Of a DNA stretch of 49,919 nt, positions 18,354 to 27,149 are shown in pieces. Numbering within the stretch: the first letter of the stretch is position 1; the number at the start of each line of letters is the position of its first letter. This stretch comes from Streptomyces sp. CoH27 (lineage in GTDB: Bacteria > Actinomycetota > Actinomycetes > Streptomycetales > Streptomycetaceae), in the NCBI RefSeq assembly GCF_020181035.1, contig NZ_JAIQYY010000020.1, positions 170,456-220,374 of the forward strand, given 5' to 3'. A program made the translations under genes and the position numbers. The notes below the pieces were generated by a model, which saw only the letters and a program-made list of their open reading frames with translations, was not told the DNA's origin and made no database searches.

Positions 18354-19471
18354 ACGCGCTCCACCGTCCCACCGGACACCGCGTACCGGACGCCGGTCAG
18401 CACCTCCGGTACGTCGTCGTCCACCGCCGCCGTGACCAGCACCTGCTCGCCGGGCGCGACCAGCTCAGCCAGCCGTTCCCGGCGGCGCGCGTCCAGCTCG
18501 GCGAAGACGTCGTCCAGCACCAGCACCGGCTCGTTGCCCTCGGCCCGCAGCAGGTCGTAGGAGGCCAGCCGCAGCGCCAGGGCGTACGACCAGGACTCAC
18601 CATGCGAGGCGTACCCCTTGGCGGGCAGCTGACCGAGCCTGAGGACGAGATCGTCCCGATGCGGCCCCGCCAGGGTCACCCCGCGCTCGATCTCCTGCTT
18701 GCGGGCGTCCGCCAGCGCCGCCATCAGCTGGGCGCAGAGCTCCTCGCGCGTGCGCGCGTCACCGGGCGCGGACGGCTTGTAGTCGAGGGTGATCGGACCA
18801 CCCCCGGGGGCCAGCTGCTCGTACGCCTTGTCCGCGAGCGGCTCCAGCGCCGCGACGAGATCGAGCCGCTGGGCCAGCAACTCGGCACCCGCGCGCGCGA
18901 GATGCTGGTCCCACACATCGAGGGTGGACAAGTCCATGGACCGCCCGCCGTGCCGCCGGGCCAGCGCAGCGGTCTTCAGCAGCGTGTTGCGCTGCTTGAG
19001 CACCCGCTCGTAGTCGGACCGCACACCCGCCATCCTCGGCGACCGCGCGGTGATCAGCTCGTCGAGAAACCGCCGCCGCTCACCCGGATCCCCCTTCACC
19101 AGGGCGAGATCCTCGGGCGCGAACAGGACCGTACGGACGATGCCGAGGATGTCACGGGGTCTGACCTGCGAGGACCGGTTGATCCGGGCGCGGTTGGCCT
19201 TGCCGGGGTTCAGCTCCAGCTCGATCAGCTGCTGCCGCTCGCCCTGCCGGACCTGCGCCCGGATGACGGCCCGCTCGGCACCCATGCGGACGAGGGGCGC
19301 GTCGGAGGCGACCCGGTGACTGCCCAGGGTCGCGAGATACCCGACCGCCTCCACCAGATTGGTCTTGCCCTGCCCGTTGGGACCGACGAAGGCGGTGACG
19401 CCCGGGTCGAGCGGAACCTCGGCCCGGGCGTACGAGCGGAAGTCGGCCAGCGAAAGATGCGTGACGTGCAT
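18350..19471 (-). CDS. recF: DNA replication and repair protein RecF
   Basis: 373 residues, usual length. The SMC-like ATPase shows Walker A GPNGQGKT (30-37), a signature-like stretch in LSPGEQ-type position and a late Walker B VLVLDDVFAELD followed by the D-loop. RecF loads RecA at gaps with RecO and RecR. The ATG at 19471 has GGGAG upstream. It lies 44 bp after gnd and overlaps dciA by 4 bp. Confidence 0.98.
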   Translation of the reverse strand: MHVTHLSLADFRSYARAEVPLDPGVTAFVGPNGQGKTNLVEAVGYLATLGSHRVASDAPLVRMGAERAVIRAQVRQGERQQLIELELNPGKANRARINRSSQVRPRDILGIVRTVLFAPEDLALVKGDPGERRRFLDELITARSPRMAGVRSDYERVLKQRNTLLKTAALARRHGGRSMDLSTLDVWDQHLARAGAELLAQRLDLVAALEPLADKAYEQLAPGGGPITLDYKPSAPGDARTREELCAQLMAALADARKQEIERGVTLAGPHRDDLVLRLGQLPAKGYASHGESWSYALALRLASYDLLRAEGNEPVLVLDDVFAELDARRRERLAELVAPGEQVLVTAAVDDDVPEVLTGVRYAVSGGTVERV

Positions 19472-19515
19472 GGTCGTTTCGCCGGCTCCCTGTGTCTCTC
19501 CGGCCTGCCGAAGGC

Positions 19516-20391
19516 CTACTTCTTCTCTACGGCGTGCCCGCCGAACTGGTTGCGCAGCGCGGCGATCATCTTCATCTGCGGCGAGTCCTCCTGGCGGGAG
19601 GCGAACCGCGCGAACAGCGACGCGGTGATCGCGGGCAGCGGCACCGCGTTGTCGATCGCGGCCTCCACAGTCCAGCGTCCCTCACCGGAGTCCTGTGCAT
19701 AACCGCGCAGGCCCTCCAGGTGCTCGTCCTCGTCGAGCGCGTTGACGGCGAGGTCGAGCAGCCAGGACCGGATCACGGTGCCCTCCTGCCAGGAGCGGAA
19801 GACCTCACGGACGTCCGTGACGGAGTCGACCTTCTCCAGCAGCTCCCAGCCCTCGGCGTAGGCCTGCATCATCGCGTACTCGATGCCGTTGTGGACCATC
19901 TTCGCGAAATGGCCCGCGCCGACCTTGCCGGCGTGCACCGACCCGAAGTCGCCCTCGGGCTTGAGCGCGTCGAACACCGGCTGCACCCTGGCAACGTGCT
20001 CGGCGTCACCGCCGTACATCAGCGCGTAGCCGTTCTCCAGGCCCCAGACGCCGCCGGAGACACCGCAGTCGACGAAGCCTATGCCCTTCGCCGCCAGCTC
20101 CTCGGCGTGCTTCTCGTCGTCGGTCCAGCGGGAGTTGCCGCCGTCCACGACCACGTCGCCCGGCTCCAGCAGCTCGGCGAGCTGGTCGATGGTCGACTGG
20201 GTGGGCTCGCCGGCCGGGACCATCACCCAGACCACGCGCGGCCCGCTGAGCTTGCCCACAAGCTCTTCCAGGCTGTGGACATCCGCGAGGTCCGCGTTGC
20301 GGTCGTATCCGATGACGGTGTGGCCCGCGCGGCGGATCCGCTCGCGCATGTTGCCGCCCATCTTGCCGAGGCCGACGAGACCGAGCTCCAT
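19516..20391 (-). CDS. gnd: 6-phosphogluconate dehydrogenase, decarboxylating (short form)
   Basis: 291 residues, the length of the GndA/YqeC-type short enzyme rather than the 470-residue form. It oxidises 6-phosphogluconate to ribulose 5-phosphate in the pentose phosphate pathway. Seen are the dinucleotide fold GLGKMGGNM (7-15), the substrate motif CGVSGGVWGLENGYALMYGG and the catalytic Lys in GHFAKMVHNGIEYAMMQ. The ATG at 20391 has AAGGA upstream; the frame stays open to 20568 without a start signal. It is encoded between dnaN and recF, as in several other actinobacteria. Confidence 0.97.
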   Translation of the reverse strand: MELGLVGLGKMGGNMRERIRRAGHTVIGYDRNADLADVHSLEELVGKLSGPRVVWVMVPAGEPTQSTIDQLAELLEPGDVVVDGGNSRWTDDEKHAEELAAKGIGFVDCGVSGGVWGLENGYALMYGGDAEHVARVQPVFDALKPEGDFGSVHAGKVGAGHFAKMVHNGIEYAMMQAYAEGWELLEKVDSVTDVREVFRSWQEGTVIRSWLLDLAVNALDEDEHLEGLRGYAQDSGEGRWTVEAAIDNAVPLPAITASLFARFASRQEDSPQMKMIAALRNQFGGHAVEKK

Positions 20392-20538
20392 CAGTTGGTT
20401 CCTTAGGTTGCTGTGTGGCGTGAGGGGCACCTGCGTACCCGGTCCGAGCCTAGCCCCGACCCGTCCTGCACAGCTGTGGGCATACGCGCTCATACGTATG
20501 GCCTGACCTGCGGAATCGCCACCGCCCGGCTGATGCCG

Positions 20539-20568
20539 GTGCCGGGCACCCACAGAGGCACCCGGCAC
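20539..20568 (-). terminator. Hairpin terminator after dnaN
   Basis: GTGCCGGG (20539-20546) and CCCGGCAC (20561-20568) pair perfectly, 12 bp beyond the dnaN stop codon at 20581. A DnaA-box-like TGTGGACGA occupies 20570-20578, between hairpin and stop. It suggests that dnaN and gnd are transcribed separately; the 189-bp gap has room for a gnd promoter. Confidence 0.65.
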
Positions 20569-20580
20569 TGTGGACGACGG

Positions 20581-21711
20581 TCAGCCGCTCAGCCGGACCG
20601 GCATGATCAGGTACTTGTACGCGTCGTCGGCCTCGGCATCCACCGCAGGCTTCCCGCTGAGCAGCGCCGGCTTCGTGGACGTCGTGAACGACAGCTGGGC
20701 CACCGGGGAGTCAATCGCGCTCAGGCCGTCCAGCAGGAACGTCGGGTTGAAGGCGATCGAGATGTCGTCGCCGTCCAGCTGCGCGTCGACCCTTTCCACA
20801 GCCTGTGCGTCGTCGCTGGAGCCGGCCTCCAGGATCAGCACGCCCTTCTCGAAGCTCAGCCGCACCGGAGTGTTGCGCTCGGCGACCAGCGCCACACGCT
20901 TCACGGCCTCCACGAAGGGGGCCGTCTCGATCACGGCGACGGAGTTGAACTCGGTCGGGAACAGTGTGCGGTACTTCGGCAGGTCGCCTTCGAGCAGACG
21001 CGTGGTCGTACGACGCCCGGCACCCTCGAATCCGATCAGGCCCTCGCCCGCGCCCGAACCGGACAGCGCCAGCGTGACGCTGTCACCGGCACCGAGCGAC
21101 TTGGCGGTGTCCAGGAGCGTCTTGGCCGGGACCAGGGCGACCGCGGAGGCGTCCGGGTTCTCCGGCTTCCACAGAAACTCGCGGACCGCGAAGCGGTAGC
21201 GGTCGGTGGAGGCCAGGGTGACCGTCTCGCCTTCGATCTCGATGCGCACACCGGTGAGCACGGGCAGCGTGTCGTCACGGCCGGCGGCGATGGCCACCTG
21301 GGACACGGCAGCTGCGAAGACCTCGCCGGGGACGGTGCCGGTGGCGTTCGGCATCTGCGGCAGCGCCGGGTACTCCTCCACCGGCAGGGTGTGCAGGGTG
21401 AACCGCGAGGATCCACAGACCACGGTCGCCCGTACACCGTCTGTGGAAATCTCCACCGGCCGGTTGGGCAGGGCGCGGGAGATGTCGGCGAGCAGCCGGC
21501 CGGAGACGAGGACGGTGCCCTCCTCCTCGACCTCGGCCTCCACGGACACCCGGGCCGAGACCTCGTAGTCGAAGCTCGACAGGCTCAGCTGGCCGTCCTC
21601 GGCCTTGAGGAGAAGGCCGGCGAGGACAGGCGCCGGCGGACGGGCCGGGAGGCTGCGTGCCGCCCACGCCACTGCCTCCGCGAGTACGTCGCGTTCCACC
21701 CGGATCTTCAC
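20581..21711 (-). CDS. dnaN: DNA polymerase III beta sliding clamp
   Basis: 376 residues, full length. The three-fold repeated clamp domain structure is evident, and the C-terminus DAYKYLIMPVRLSG carries the conserved peptide-pocket end MPxRL. The clamp tethers the polymerase and recruits repair proteins. The start is the GTG at 21711, preceded by CAGGAGG. It lies at one edge of oriC and is transcribed away from dnaA's 3' end, in the same direction as dnaA. Confidence 0.98.
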   Translation of the reverse strand: MKIRVERDVLAEAVAWAARSLPARPPAPVLAGLLLKAEDGQLSLSSFDYEVSARVSVEAEVEEEGTVLVSGRLLADISRALPNRPVEISTDGVRATVVCGSSRFTLHTLPVEEYPALPQMPNATGTVPGEVFAAAVSQVAIAAGRDDTLPVLTGVRIEIEGETVTLASTDRYRFAVREFLWKPENPDASAVALVPAKTLLDTAKSLGAGDSVTLALSGSGAGEGLIGFEGAGRRTTTRLLEGDLPKYRTLFPTEFNSVAVIETAPFVEAVKRVALVAERNTPVRLSFEKGVLILEAGSSDDAQAVERVDAQLDGDDISIAFNPTFLLDGLSAIDSPVAQLSFTTSTKPALLSGKPAVDAEADDAYKYLIMPVRLSG

Positions 21712-22555
21712 CGTAAGCCGCCTCCTGCTGCTGTTGCTTCTGAGTCCTCCGACTCGGTGTCACCGCCCACTGCGGAGGGAAGGACACCGGGGACCAGTCT
21801 GACGCACCGCACTGACAGTAGGTGCCCGTCGGGGTCAAGTCGGTCCGGGCGGCAGCCGAGGGCGAGACAGCGAGTTGTGCACAGCCCCCGCTTCAAAGCG
21901 ATTGCCGAGCTCTCTCTAGTTGGGAGTAGTAGTAGGGCCTGTGGATACCGTGGATAACCACGTTTGCCCAGCTCAGCGCAGGAATTTTGTCCACTGGGCC
22001 TGTGGGTGGAGCCGGTGGACAACTGGGCTGGTCTGTGGAGAACAGAAAGTTCTGCACACCTCGCCCACAGCAGGAGGGCAGTTCTCCCCAGCTGTGTCCC
22101 CAGGTTTACCCACGTTTCCCACACCCCAACCCGGCACCTTCGTGTGACGCCTTTCACTCGACGCGGTGATCGGGTGCGTCGGGTTGCCGAACAGTGGACA
22201 GCCATGTGGAGAAGCCGGGGATCACTGGGGACAACCGCCGCCGACCTGTGGGTCGTCGGTGGAAAACTCCATGCACAGCCTGTGGATCTTCCCTCCGTCC
22301 ACAGCCTGTGGAGATCCTTCGTCCACGATTCCACAGGCACCTGAGCTGGGCGAATCCCCCATGAACAGGTTCCCTGTGGACACCGTTCGGGACAACTTCA
22401 CAGTCCCCAGCATGTGGACGGAAGAAAGTCACCGAATCTGTGGAGAGTGGCCGTAACCAGGCAGGAATTCGAACAGCTGGTGGCAGGTGAGTGACCGGTG
22501 CAGCTGCGGGCAGTCGTGCCGCTGGGGCCGGCGTGCCAGTGGGGCTGGCATGCCA
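21712..22555. other. oriC: Chromosomal replication origin oriC with about 19 DnaA boxes
   Basis: The dnaA-dnaN spacer has no gene but a dense cluster of 9-mers close to the actinomycete DnaA box TTGTCCACA. Plus-orientation boxes: 21875-21883, 21987-21995, 22295-22303, 22319-22327, 22328-22336. Minus-orientation boxes (as TGTGGAnnn on the plus strand): 21940-21948, 21949-21957, 22014-22022, 22034-22042, 22193-22201, 22205-22213, 22226-22234, 22281-22289, 22307-22315, 22375-22383, 22413-22421, 22439-22447. Weaker ones are TGTGGGTGG at 22001 and GGGACAACT near 22390. A perfect palindrome TCCACAGCCTGTGGA sits at 22298-22312. This matches the large, many-box Streptomyces origin. No obvious AT-rich 13-mers are seen, also usual for the genus. 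Confidence 0.95.
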
Positions 22556-22593
22556 GAGGGCGCCCCCGGGATGCGGATCCCGAAGGCGCCCTC
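22556..22593 (-). terminator. Hairpin terminator of dnaA
   Basis: GAGGGCGCC (22556-22564) pairs with GGCGCCCTC (22585-22593), and inside it GGGAT pairs with ATCCC. It lies 30 bp past the dnaA stop codon. There is no T-run. It separates dnaA transcription from oriC. Confidence 0.75.
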
Positions 22594-22623
22594 AGCGTCG
22601 GCGTGGGCCCGGCGCAGCCGCCG

Positions 22624-24588
22624 TCACGCGTTCTTGATGCGGTTCGTCAGCTCGGTGACCTGGTTGTAGATCGACCGCCGCTCGGCCATCAGCGCACGGA
22701 TCTTGCGGTCGGCGTGCATGACGGTCGTATGGTCCCGCCCCCCGAACTGCGCCCCGATCTTCGGCAGCGACAGATCCGTCAGCTCCCGGCACAGATACAT
22801 GGCGATCTGCCGCGCGGTGACCAGCGCGCGCCCGCGCGAGGTGCCGCACAGGTCGTCCACGGTCAGGCCGAAGTAGTCCGCGGTCGCCGCCATGATCGCC
22901 GTGGCCGTGATCTCCGGGGCGGAGTCCTCGCCGCCCGGGATCAGGTCCTTCAGGACGATCTCGGTCAGGCCCAGGTCCACCGGCTGCCGGTTGAGCGAGG
23001 CGAACGCCGTCACCCGGATCAGTGCGCCCTCCAGCTCGCGGATGTTCCGCGAGATCCGCGAGGCGATGAACTCCAGCACCTCCGGCGGGGCGTTGAGCTG
23101 CTCCTGCACCGCCTTCTTGCGCAGGATCGCGATGCGCGTCTCCAGCTCCGGCGGCTGGACGTCGGTGATCAGACCCCACTCGAAACGGTTCCGCAGCCGG
23201 TCCTCCAGCGTGACCAGCTGCTTGGGCGGCCGGTCGGAGGACAGCACGATCTGCTTGTTGGCGTTGTGGAGCGTGTTGAAGGTGTGGAAGAACTCCTCCT
23301 GCGTCGACTCCTTGTCCGCGAGGAACTGGATGTCGTCGACGAGCAGGATGTCCATCTCGCGGTAGCGCTTGCGGAAGCTGTCGCCCTTGCCGTCGCGGAT
23401 GGAGTTGATGAATTCGTTGGTGAACTCCTCCGAGCTCACGTACCGCACGCGCGTGCCGGGGTAGAGGCTGCGCGCGTAGTGCCCGATCGCGTGCAGCAGA
23501 TGCGTCTTGCCGAGCCCCGACTCCCCATAGATGAACAGGGGGTTGTATGCCTTCGCCGGCGCCTCGGCGACGGCCACCGCGGCCGCGTGCGCGAACCGGT
23601 TGGAGGCGCCGATGACGAACGTGTCGAAGAGGTACTTCGGGTTCAGCCGTGCCGTCGGCTCACCCGTCCCGCCCGCCGGCGCCGGCTGCGCGGCCGGCGC
23701 ACCGGGCGCGGACACGTCCGGCCGGCCGGGACCACCGCGGTGCGCCGGGCCGCCGCCCGCGGGCTGCTCGGGCAGCTCCCGGCGGACGGGGTCGCGCTGG
23801 TCGTACTCGGTCCGGGACGGGTCGTACCCGGAACGGCCGGAGTCGTAGTCCCCGCGGGGGCCCTCGTAGTCGCCGCGCTGCTGCTCGTACGACGGCCGGT
23901 CCATACCCTGCGCGCGGTAGTCCTGGGACGGCGAGCCGTAGGAGTCGGGTCTGGGGCCGTAGGCGTCCTGGGACGACGGCGAGGCGTACGGGTCGCGCTC
24001 GGGGAAGCCGAGCCGCGGCTGCTGCCAGCTGTACTCGTCCTGCGCGGGCCGCGGCCAGGCGCCCGGCTCGCGGCGCTGGTACTCGGAAGGGTAGGCCGGG
24101 CGGACGACGGGGAGCTGGTCCGCGCGGGACTGCGGCCCGTCGGCCGGCGGCTGTTCGGCGCCGCGGTGACGGCCGTACCCCTCGTACGACCGGTCTTCGT
24201 ACGGCCGCTCCTCGTACGAGCGTTCCTCGTACGACGGGCCGGACGGCAGTTCGGGCTCCTCGTAGCGCGGCTTGGGCGGCTGCTGCACCGGCGCGGGGGC
24301 CGGCGGCTCGCCCGCGGAGTCGTCCACGGTGATCGCGATGCGGATGGGCCGCCCGCACTCGCGGCTCAGCGTCTCACTGACGATCGGCGCGAGACGGCCC
24401 TCCAGTACGTTCTTCGCAAATTCGTTCGGCACGGCGAGCAGAGCGGTGTCCGCGACCAGCGCGAGCGGCTGGCAGCGCCGGATCCAGTGCTCGTCCTTCG
24501 TCTCGACACCCTGTCCGCGGCCCTCGCCGAGGAGCTGCTCCAGTACTCGCGGCCACACTGCGGCAAGATCGGCAGGTACGTCAGCCAC
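22624..24588 (-). CDS. dnaA: Chromosomal replication initiator protein DnaA
   Basis: 654 residues, the long streptomycete form. Domain I covers about 1-90. An unusually long domain II (about 91-312) is rich in Tyr, Glu, Arg, Pro and Gln, and includes tandem YEER-like units encoded by 15-bp repeats at 24182-24237. The AAA+ domain III begins near 313, with Walker A GESGLGKT (355-362) and Walker B ILLVDD. Domain IV ends with the DNA-binding signature GGRDHTTVMHADRKI (from 616). The GTG at 24588 has GAGAGAG upstream. It binds the boxes of oriC and also two boxes upstream of its own promoter. Confidence 0.99.
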   Translation of the reverse strand: MADVPADLAAVWPRVLEQLLGEGRGQGVETKDEHWIRRCQPLALVADTALLAVPNEFAKNVLEGRLAPIVSETLSRECGRPIRIAITVDDSAGEPPAPAPVQQPPKPRYEEPELPSGPSYEERSYEERPYEDRSYEGYGRHRGAEQPPADGPQSRADQLPVVRPAYPSEYQRREPGAWPRPAQDEYSWQQPRLGFPERDPYASPSSQDAYGPRPDSYGSPSQDYRAQGMDRPSYEQQRGDYEGPRGDYDSGRSGYDPSRTEYDQRDPVRRELPEQPAGGGPAHRGGPGRPDVSAPGAPAAQPAPAGGTGEPTARLNPKYLFDTFVIGASNRFAHAAAVAVAEAPAKAYNPLFIYGESGLGKTHLLHAIGHYARSLYPGTRVRYVSSEEFTNEFINSIRDGKGDSFRKRYREMDILLVDDIQFLADKESTQEEFFHTFNTLHNANKQIVLSSDRPPKQLVTLEDRLRNRFEWGLITDVQPPELETRIAILRKKAVQEQLNAPPEVLEFIASRISRNIRELEGALIRVTAFASLNRQPVDLGLTEIVLKDLIPGGEDSAPEITATAIMAATADYFGLTVDDLCGTSRGRALVTARQIAMYLCRELTDLSLPKIGAQFGGRDHTTVMHADRKIRALMAERRSIYNQVTELTNRIKNA

Positions 24589-24678
24589 AGGGCACGCTCT
24601 CTCACAGGTCCCACGAACGTGTGACGCGGGACGGGTCGGGGGGTACTTCGGGTGTTCGGAACGAATGGGAGTTCAGCC

Positions 24679-24708
24679 ACGGTAGTCAGCGCGGCGGGTA
24701 CGGTTCAA
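24679..24708 (-). promoter_or_regulatory. Candidate dnaA promoter
   Basis: On the minus strand TTGAAC (24708-24703) and TACCGT (24684-24679) are separated by 18 bp, giving a predicted start near 24672 and a leader of about 84 nt. The position agrees with the DnaA boxes just upstream. Confidence 0.5.
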
Positions 24709-24712
24709 GTTG

Positions 24713-24733
24713 TTGTCCCCAGCCTGTGGATAG
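24713..24733. promoter_or_regulatory. Pair of facing DnaA boxes upstream of the dnaA promoter
   Basis: TTGTCCCCA (24713-24721) and TGTGGATAG (24725-24733) are inverted relative to each other with 3 bp between. They lie just upstream of the candidate dnaA -35 element, as expected for autoregulation by DnaA, which is described for Streptomyces dnaA. Confidence 0.7.
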
Positions 24734-24754
24734 TGTCTCTCCGTGACCCTCGGT

Positions 24755-24784
24755 TTGACCGGATGGCGCAGCCCCGCGTACCGT
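24755..24784 (+). promoter_or_regulatory. Candidate rpmH promoter
   Basis: TTGACC (24755-24760), an 18-bp spacer and TACCGT (24779-24784) form a vegetative-type promoter, about 160 nt upstream of rpmH. The remaining 170 bp of leader show no gene. Confidence 0.6.
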
Positions 24785-24951
24785 AACCAGGTCGAGTTGT
24801 CGATGGCTGCTGCCGCCTGCCTCCGATGGGCACAGATCACTCCAGGTGATCGGGAAGCGGTGCACTCGGGCGTGACGCGAGCTACTCGTGGGCGCACGGT
24901 GACAGCCAGGACGGCACCCGCCACCACCGATTTGATTTCTGGAGCCCCCGA

Positions 24952-25089
24952 GTGAGCAAGCGCACCTTCCAGCCGAACAACCGTCGTCGCGCGAAGACCC
25001 ACGGCTTCCGGCTGCGTATGCGCACCCGTGCCGGCCGCGCGATTCTCGCGTCCCGCCGTAGCAAGGGTCGCGCCCGCCTGTCCGCCTGA
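24952..25089 (+). CDS. rpmH: 50S ribosomal protein L34
   Basis: 45 residues, starting at the GTG at 24952 with CTGGAG upstream. The sequence SKRTFQPNNRRRAKTHGFR, followed by an Arg/Ala-rich end with SRRSKGRARLSA, is L34. It is the first gene of the conserved rpmH-rnpA-yidD-yidC-khpB cluster and is divergent from dnaA, as in most bacteria. Confidence 0.98.
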   Translation: MSKRTFQPNNRRRAKTHGFRLRMRTRAGRAILASRRSKGRARLSA

Positions 25090-25110
25090 TCCCGGTCAGG
25101 TCATGACATC

Positions 25111-25482
25111 GTGCTGCCCACCGAGAACCGGCTGAGGCGGCGCGAGGACTTCGCGACCGCGGTACGGCGAGGACGCCGGGCAGGCCGCCCGACTCTCGTC
25201 GTCCACCTTCGTAGCGGTGCCACGGACCCGCACGCGCCTGGGGAGAGCGCTCCCCCGACGCGTGCGGGTTTCGTCGTGAGCAAGGCTGTGGGTGGTGCGG
25301 TCGTGCGCAACACAGTGAAGCGCAGACTGCGTCATCTGATGCGTGACCGAGTCGCCCTTTTTCCCCCCGGTAGCCTGGTAGTCGTACGAGCGCTGCCCGG
25401 ATCGGGCGACGCAGACCATGCACAGCTGGCCCGAGACCTGGATGCCGCCCTTGAGCGGCTGCTGGGAGGGGGCGCGCGATGA
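25111..25482 (+). CDS. rnpA: Ribonuclease P protein component
   Basis: 123 residues from the GTG at 25111. The RNR motif of the family is seen in GGAVVRNTVKRRLRHLMR, and the N-terminus has LRRREDFATAVRRGRR. The protein assists the RNase P RNA in 5' maturation of tRNA. It starts 21 bp after rpmH, and its stop overlaps the yidD start by 4 bp. Confidence 0.97.
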   Translation: MLPTENRLRRREDFATAVRRGRRAGRPTLVVHLRSGATDPHAPGESAPPTRAGFVVSKAVGGAVVRNTVKRRLRHLMRDRVALFPPGSLVVVRALPGSGDADHAQLARDLDAALERLLGGGAR

Positions 25483-25853
25483 AGTACCCGCTGCTGGCTC
25501 TGATCAAGCTGTACCAGTGGACGATCAGTCCATTGCTGGGGCCGGTGTGCAAGTACTACCCGTCGTGCTCCCACTACGGCTACACGGCCATCGACCGGCA
25601 CGGTGCGATCAAGGGAACGGCACTCACCGCCTGGCGCATCCTCCGGTGCAATCCGTGGTCGCTGGGCGGTGTGGACCATGTTCCGCCGCGCAAGCGTCCA
25701 CGGTGGCACGAAATGCTGCGCAGCGCTTGGAGCGCACGCAAGGGCGGGCCCTCCGCCGCCGAACCGGCCACCGAAGCGAGGCCCGGAAGTTCTTCTTCCG
25801 AGCTTCCTCCGAGCCCGGCCGCAGAGACCTCGTCCCATGCCCAAGGAGCATGA
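25479..25853 (+). CDS. yidD: Membrane protein insertion efficiency factor YidD
   Basis: 124 residues. The family pattern is complete: LIKLYQWTISPLLGPVCKYY, PSCSHYGYTAIDRHGAIKG and RILRCNPWSLGGVDHVPP. It is a small amphipathic protein at the inner face of the membrane that helps YidC-dependent insertion. The C-terminal 40 residues beyond the domain are Ser/Pro/Ala-rich. The ATG at 25479 overlaps rnpA, and yidC starts 3 bp after the stop. Confidence 0.96.
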   Translation: MKYPLLALIKLYQWTISPLLGPVCKYYPSCSHYGYTAIDRHGAIKGTALTAWRILRCNPWSLGGVDHVPPRKRPRWHEMLRSAWSARKGGPSAAEPATEARPGSSSSELPPSPAAETSSHAQGA

Positions 25854-25856
25854 TTA

Positions 25857-27134
25857 GTGGACACGATTGCCAGCCTCTTCAGCTTCATCACAACACCCGT
25901 TTCATGGGTCATCGTCCAGTTCCACAAGATGTACGGCGCGATCTTCGGCGCCGACACCGGGTGGGCCTGGGGCCTGTCCATCGTGTCCCTGGTGATCCTG
26001 ATCCGCATCTGCCTGATCCCGCTCTTCGTGAAGCAGATCAAGTCGACGCGCGCGATGCAGACGCTCCAGCCGGAGATGAAGAAGATCCAGGAGCGCTACA
26101 AGAACGACAAGCAGCGCCAGTCCGAAGAGATGATGAAGCTGTACAAGGAGACGGGCACCAACCCGCTCTCCTCGTGCCTTCCCATCCTGGCGCAGTCCCC
26201 GTTCTTCTTCGCCCTGTACCACGTGCTGAACGGCATCGCGACGGGCAAGACGATCGGCGTCATCAACGAGCCGCTGCTCGCCAGCGCCCGTAAGGCGCAC
26301 ATCTTCGGCGCCCCGCTCGCCGCGAAGTTCATGGACAGCTCGGACAAGGTCGCGGCGCTGGGCGCCACGCTGACCGACGTCCGGGTCGTGACGGCGATCA
26401 TGATCATCCTGATGTCGTTCTCGCAGTTCTACACGCAGCGCCAGCTGATGACGAAGAACGTCGACACCACGGTGAAGACGCCGTTCATGCAGCAGCAGAA
26501 GATGCTGATGTACGTCTTCCCGGTGATGTTCGCCGTCTTCGGTATCAACTTCCCGGTCGGTGTCCTCGTCTACTGGCTGACGACGAACGTGTGGACCATG
26601 GGTCAGCAGATGTACGTCATCCGCAACAACCCGACCCCGGGTTCCAAGGCCCAGGCCGCCTACCTGGAGCGCCTGACCAAGCACGTCACGCACGCCGGCA
26701 AGGTCAGCCGCCGCAGCGAGAAGACCATCGTCAAGGCGATCGTCGCCAAGGGCCGCGACCGCAACGAGTTCGAGCGCAAGTTCATCAACTCGCTGAACAA
26801 GGCCGGTCTGGCCGCCCAGGCCGACGGAAACGTGGTCAAGAGCACGGCCCAGGCCGCGGCGCAGACCGAGGACGGCACCGCCGTCACCGCGACCGGCACC
26901 GCGACCGCCGCCAAGCGCCAGCAGCCCAAGCGCCAGTCCAAGTCCCAGCGCCAGTCCGGCGGGGCCAAGCCGGCCGGTGAGTCCACCGCGCCGGAGTCGT
27001 CCGACGAGCCGCAGGACGCCAAGCCCTCCGCTGCCCAGCAGCCCTCGAAGCCCGGCTCCGGCACCCGTAGCAGGGCCCAGTCCGGCCAGCGCAAGGGTGG
27101 CCCGCAGCGGCCCAAGTCCCCGTCCAAGAAGTAA
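25857..27134 (+). CDS. yidC: Membrane protein insertase YidC
   Basis: 425 residues from the GTG at 25857 with AAGGAG at 25843. The protein has no large periplasmic domain, as in Gram-positive YidC/Oxa1, and about five membrane segments starting with SLFSFITTPVSWVIVQFHKM. The hydrophilic-groove Arg is likely in SIVSLVILIRICLIPLFVK, and the cytoplasmic loop has MQTLQPEMKKIQERYKND. A long basic and Gln/Ser/Pro-rich cytoplasmic tail (from about residue 330) may bind ribosomes. It is encoded between yidD and khpB. Confidence 0.98.
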   Translation: MDTIASLFSFITTPVSWVIVQFHKMYGAIFGADTGWAWGLSIVSLVILIRICLIPLFVKQIKSTRAMQTLQPEMKKIQERYKNDKQRQSEEMMKLYKETGTNPLSSCLPILAQSPFFFALYHVLNGIATGKTIGVINEPLLASARKAHIFGAPLAAKFMDSSDKVAALGATLTDVRVVTAIMIILMSFSQFYTQRQLMTKNVDTTVKTPFMQQQKMLMYVFPVMFAVFGINFPVGVLVYWLTTNVWTMGQQMYVIRNNPTPGSKAQAAYLERLTKHVTHAGKVSRRSEKTIVKAIVAKGRDRNEFERKFINSLNKAGLAAQADGNVVKSTAQAAAQTEDGTAVTATGTATAAKRQQPKRQSKSQRQSGGAKPAGESTAPESSDEPQDAKPSAAQQPSKPGSGTRSRAQSGQRKGGPQRPKSPSKK

Positions 27135-27149
27135 GAAGGAGCCCATCCC

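Noticed and set aside
20392..20568. Extended start for the gnd gene
   Set aside because: It overlaps the dnaN terminator, and the ATG at 20391 has a good ribosome-binding site followed by the conserved dinucleotide fold.
22498..24624. Long plus-strand open frame opposite dnaA
   Set aside because: Shadow of dnaA; no domain and no plausible start signal.
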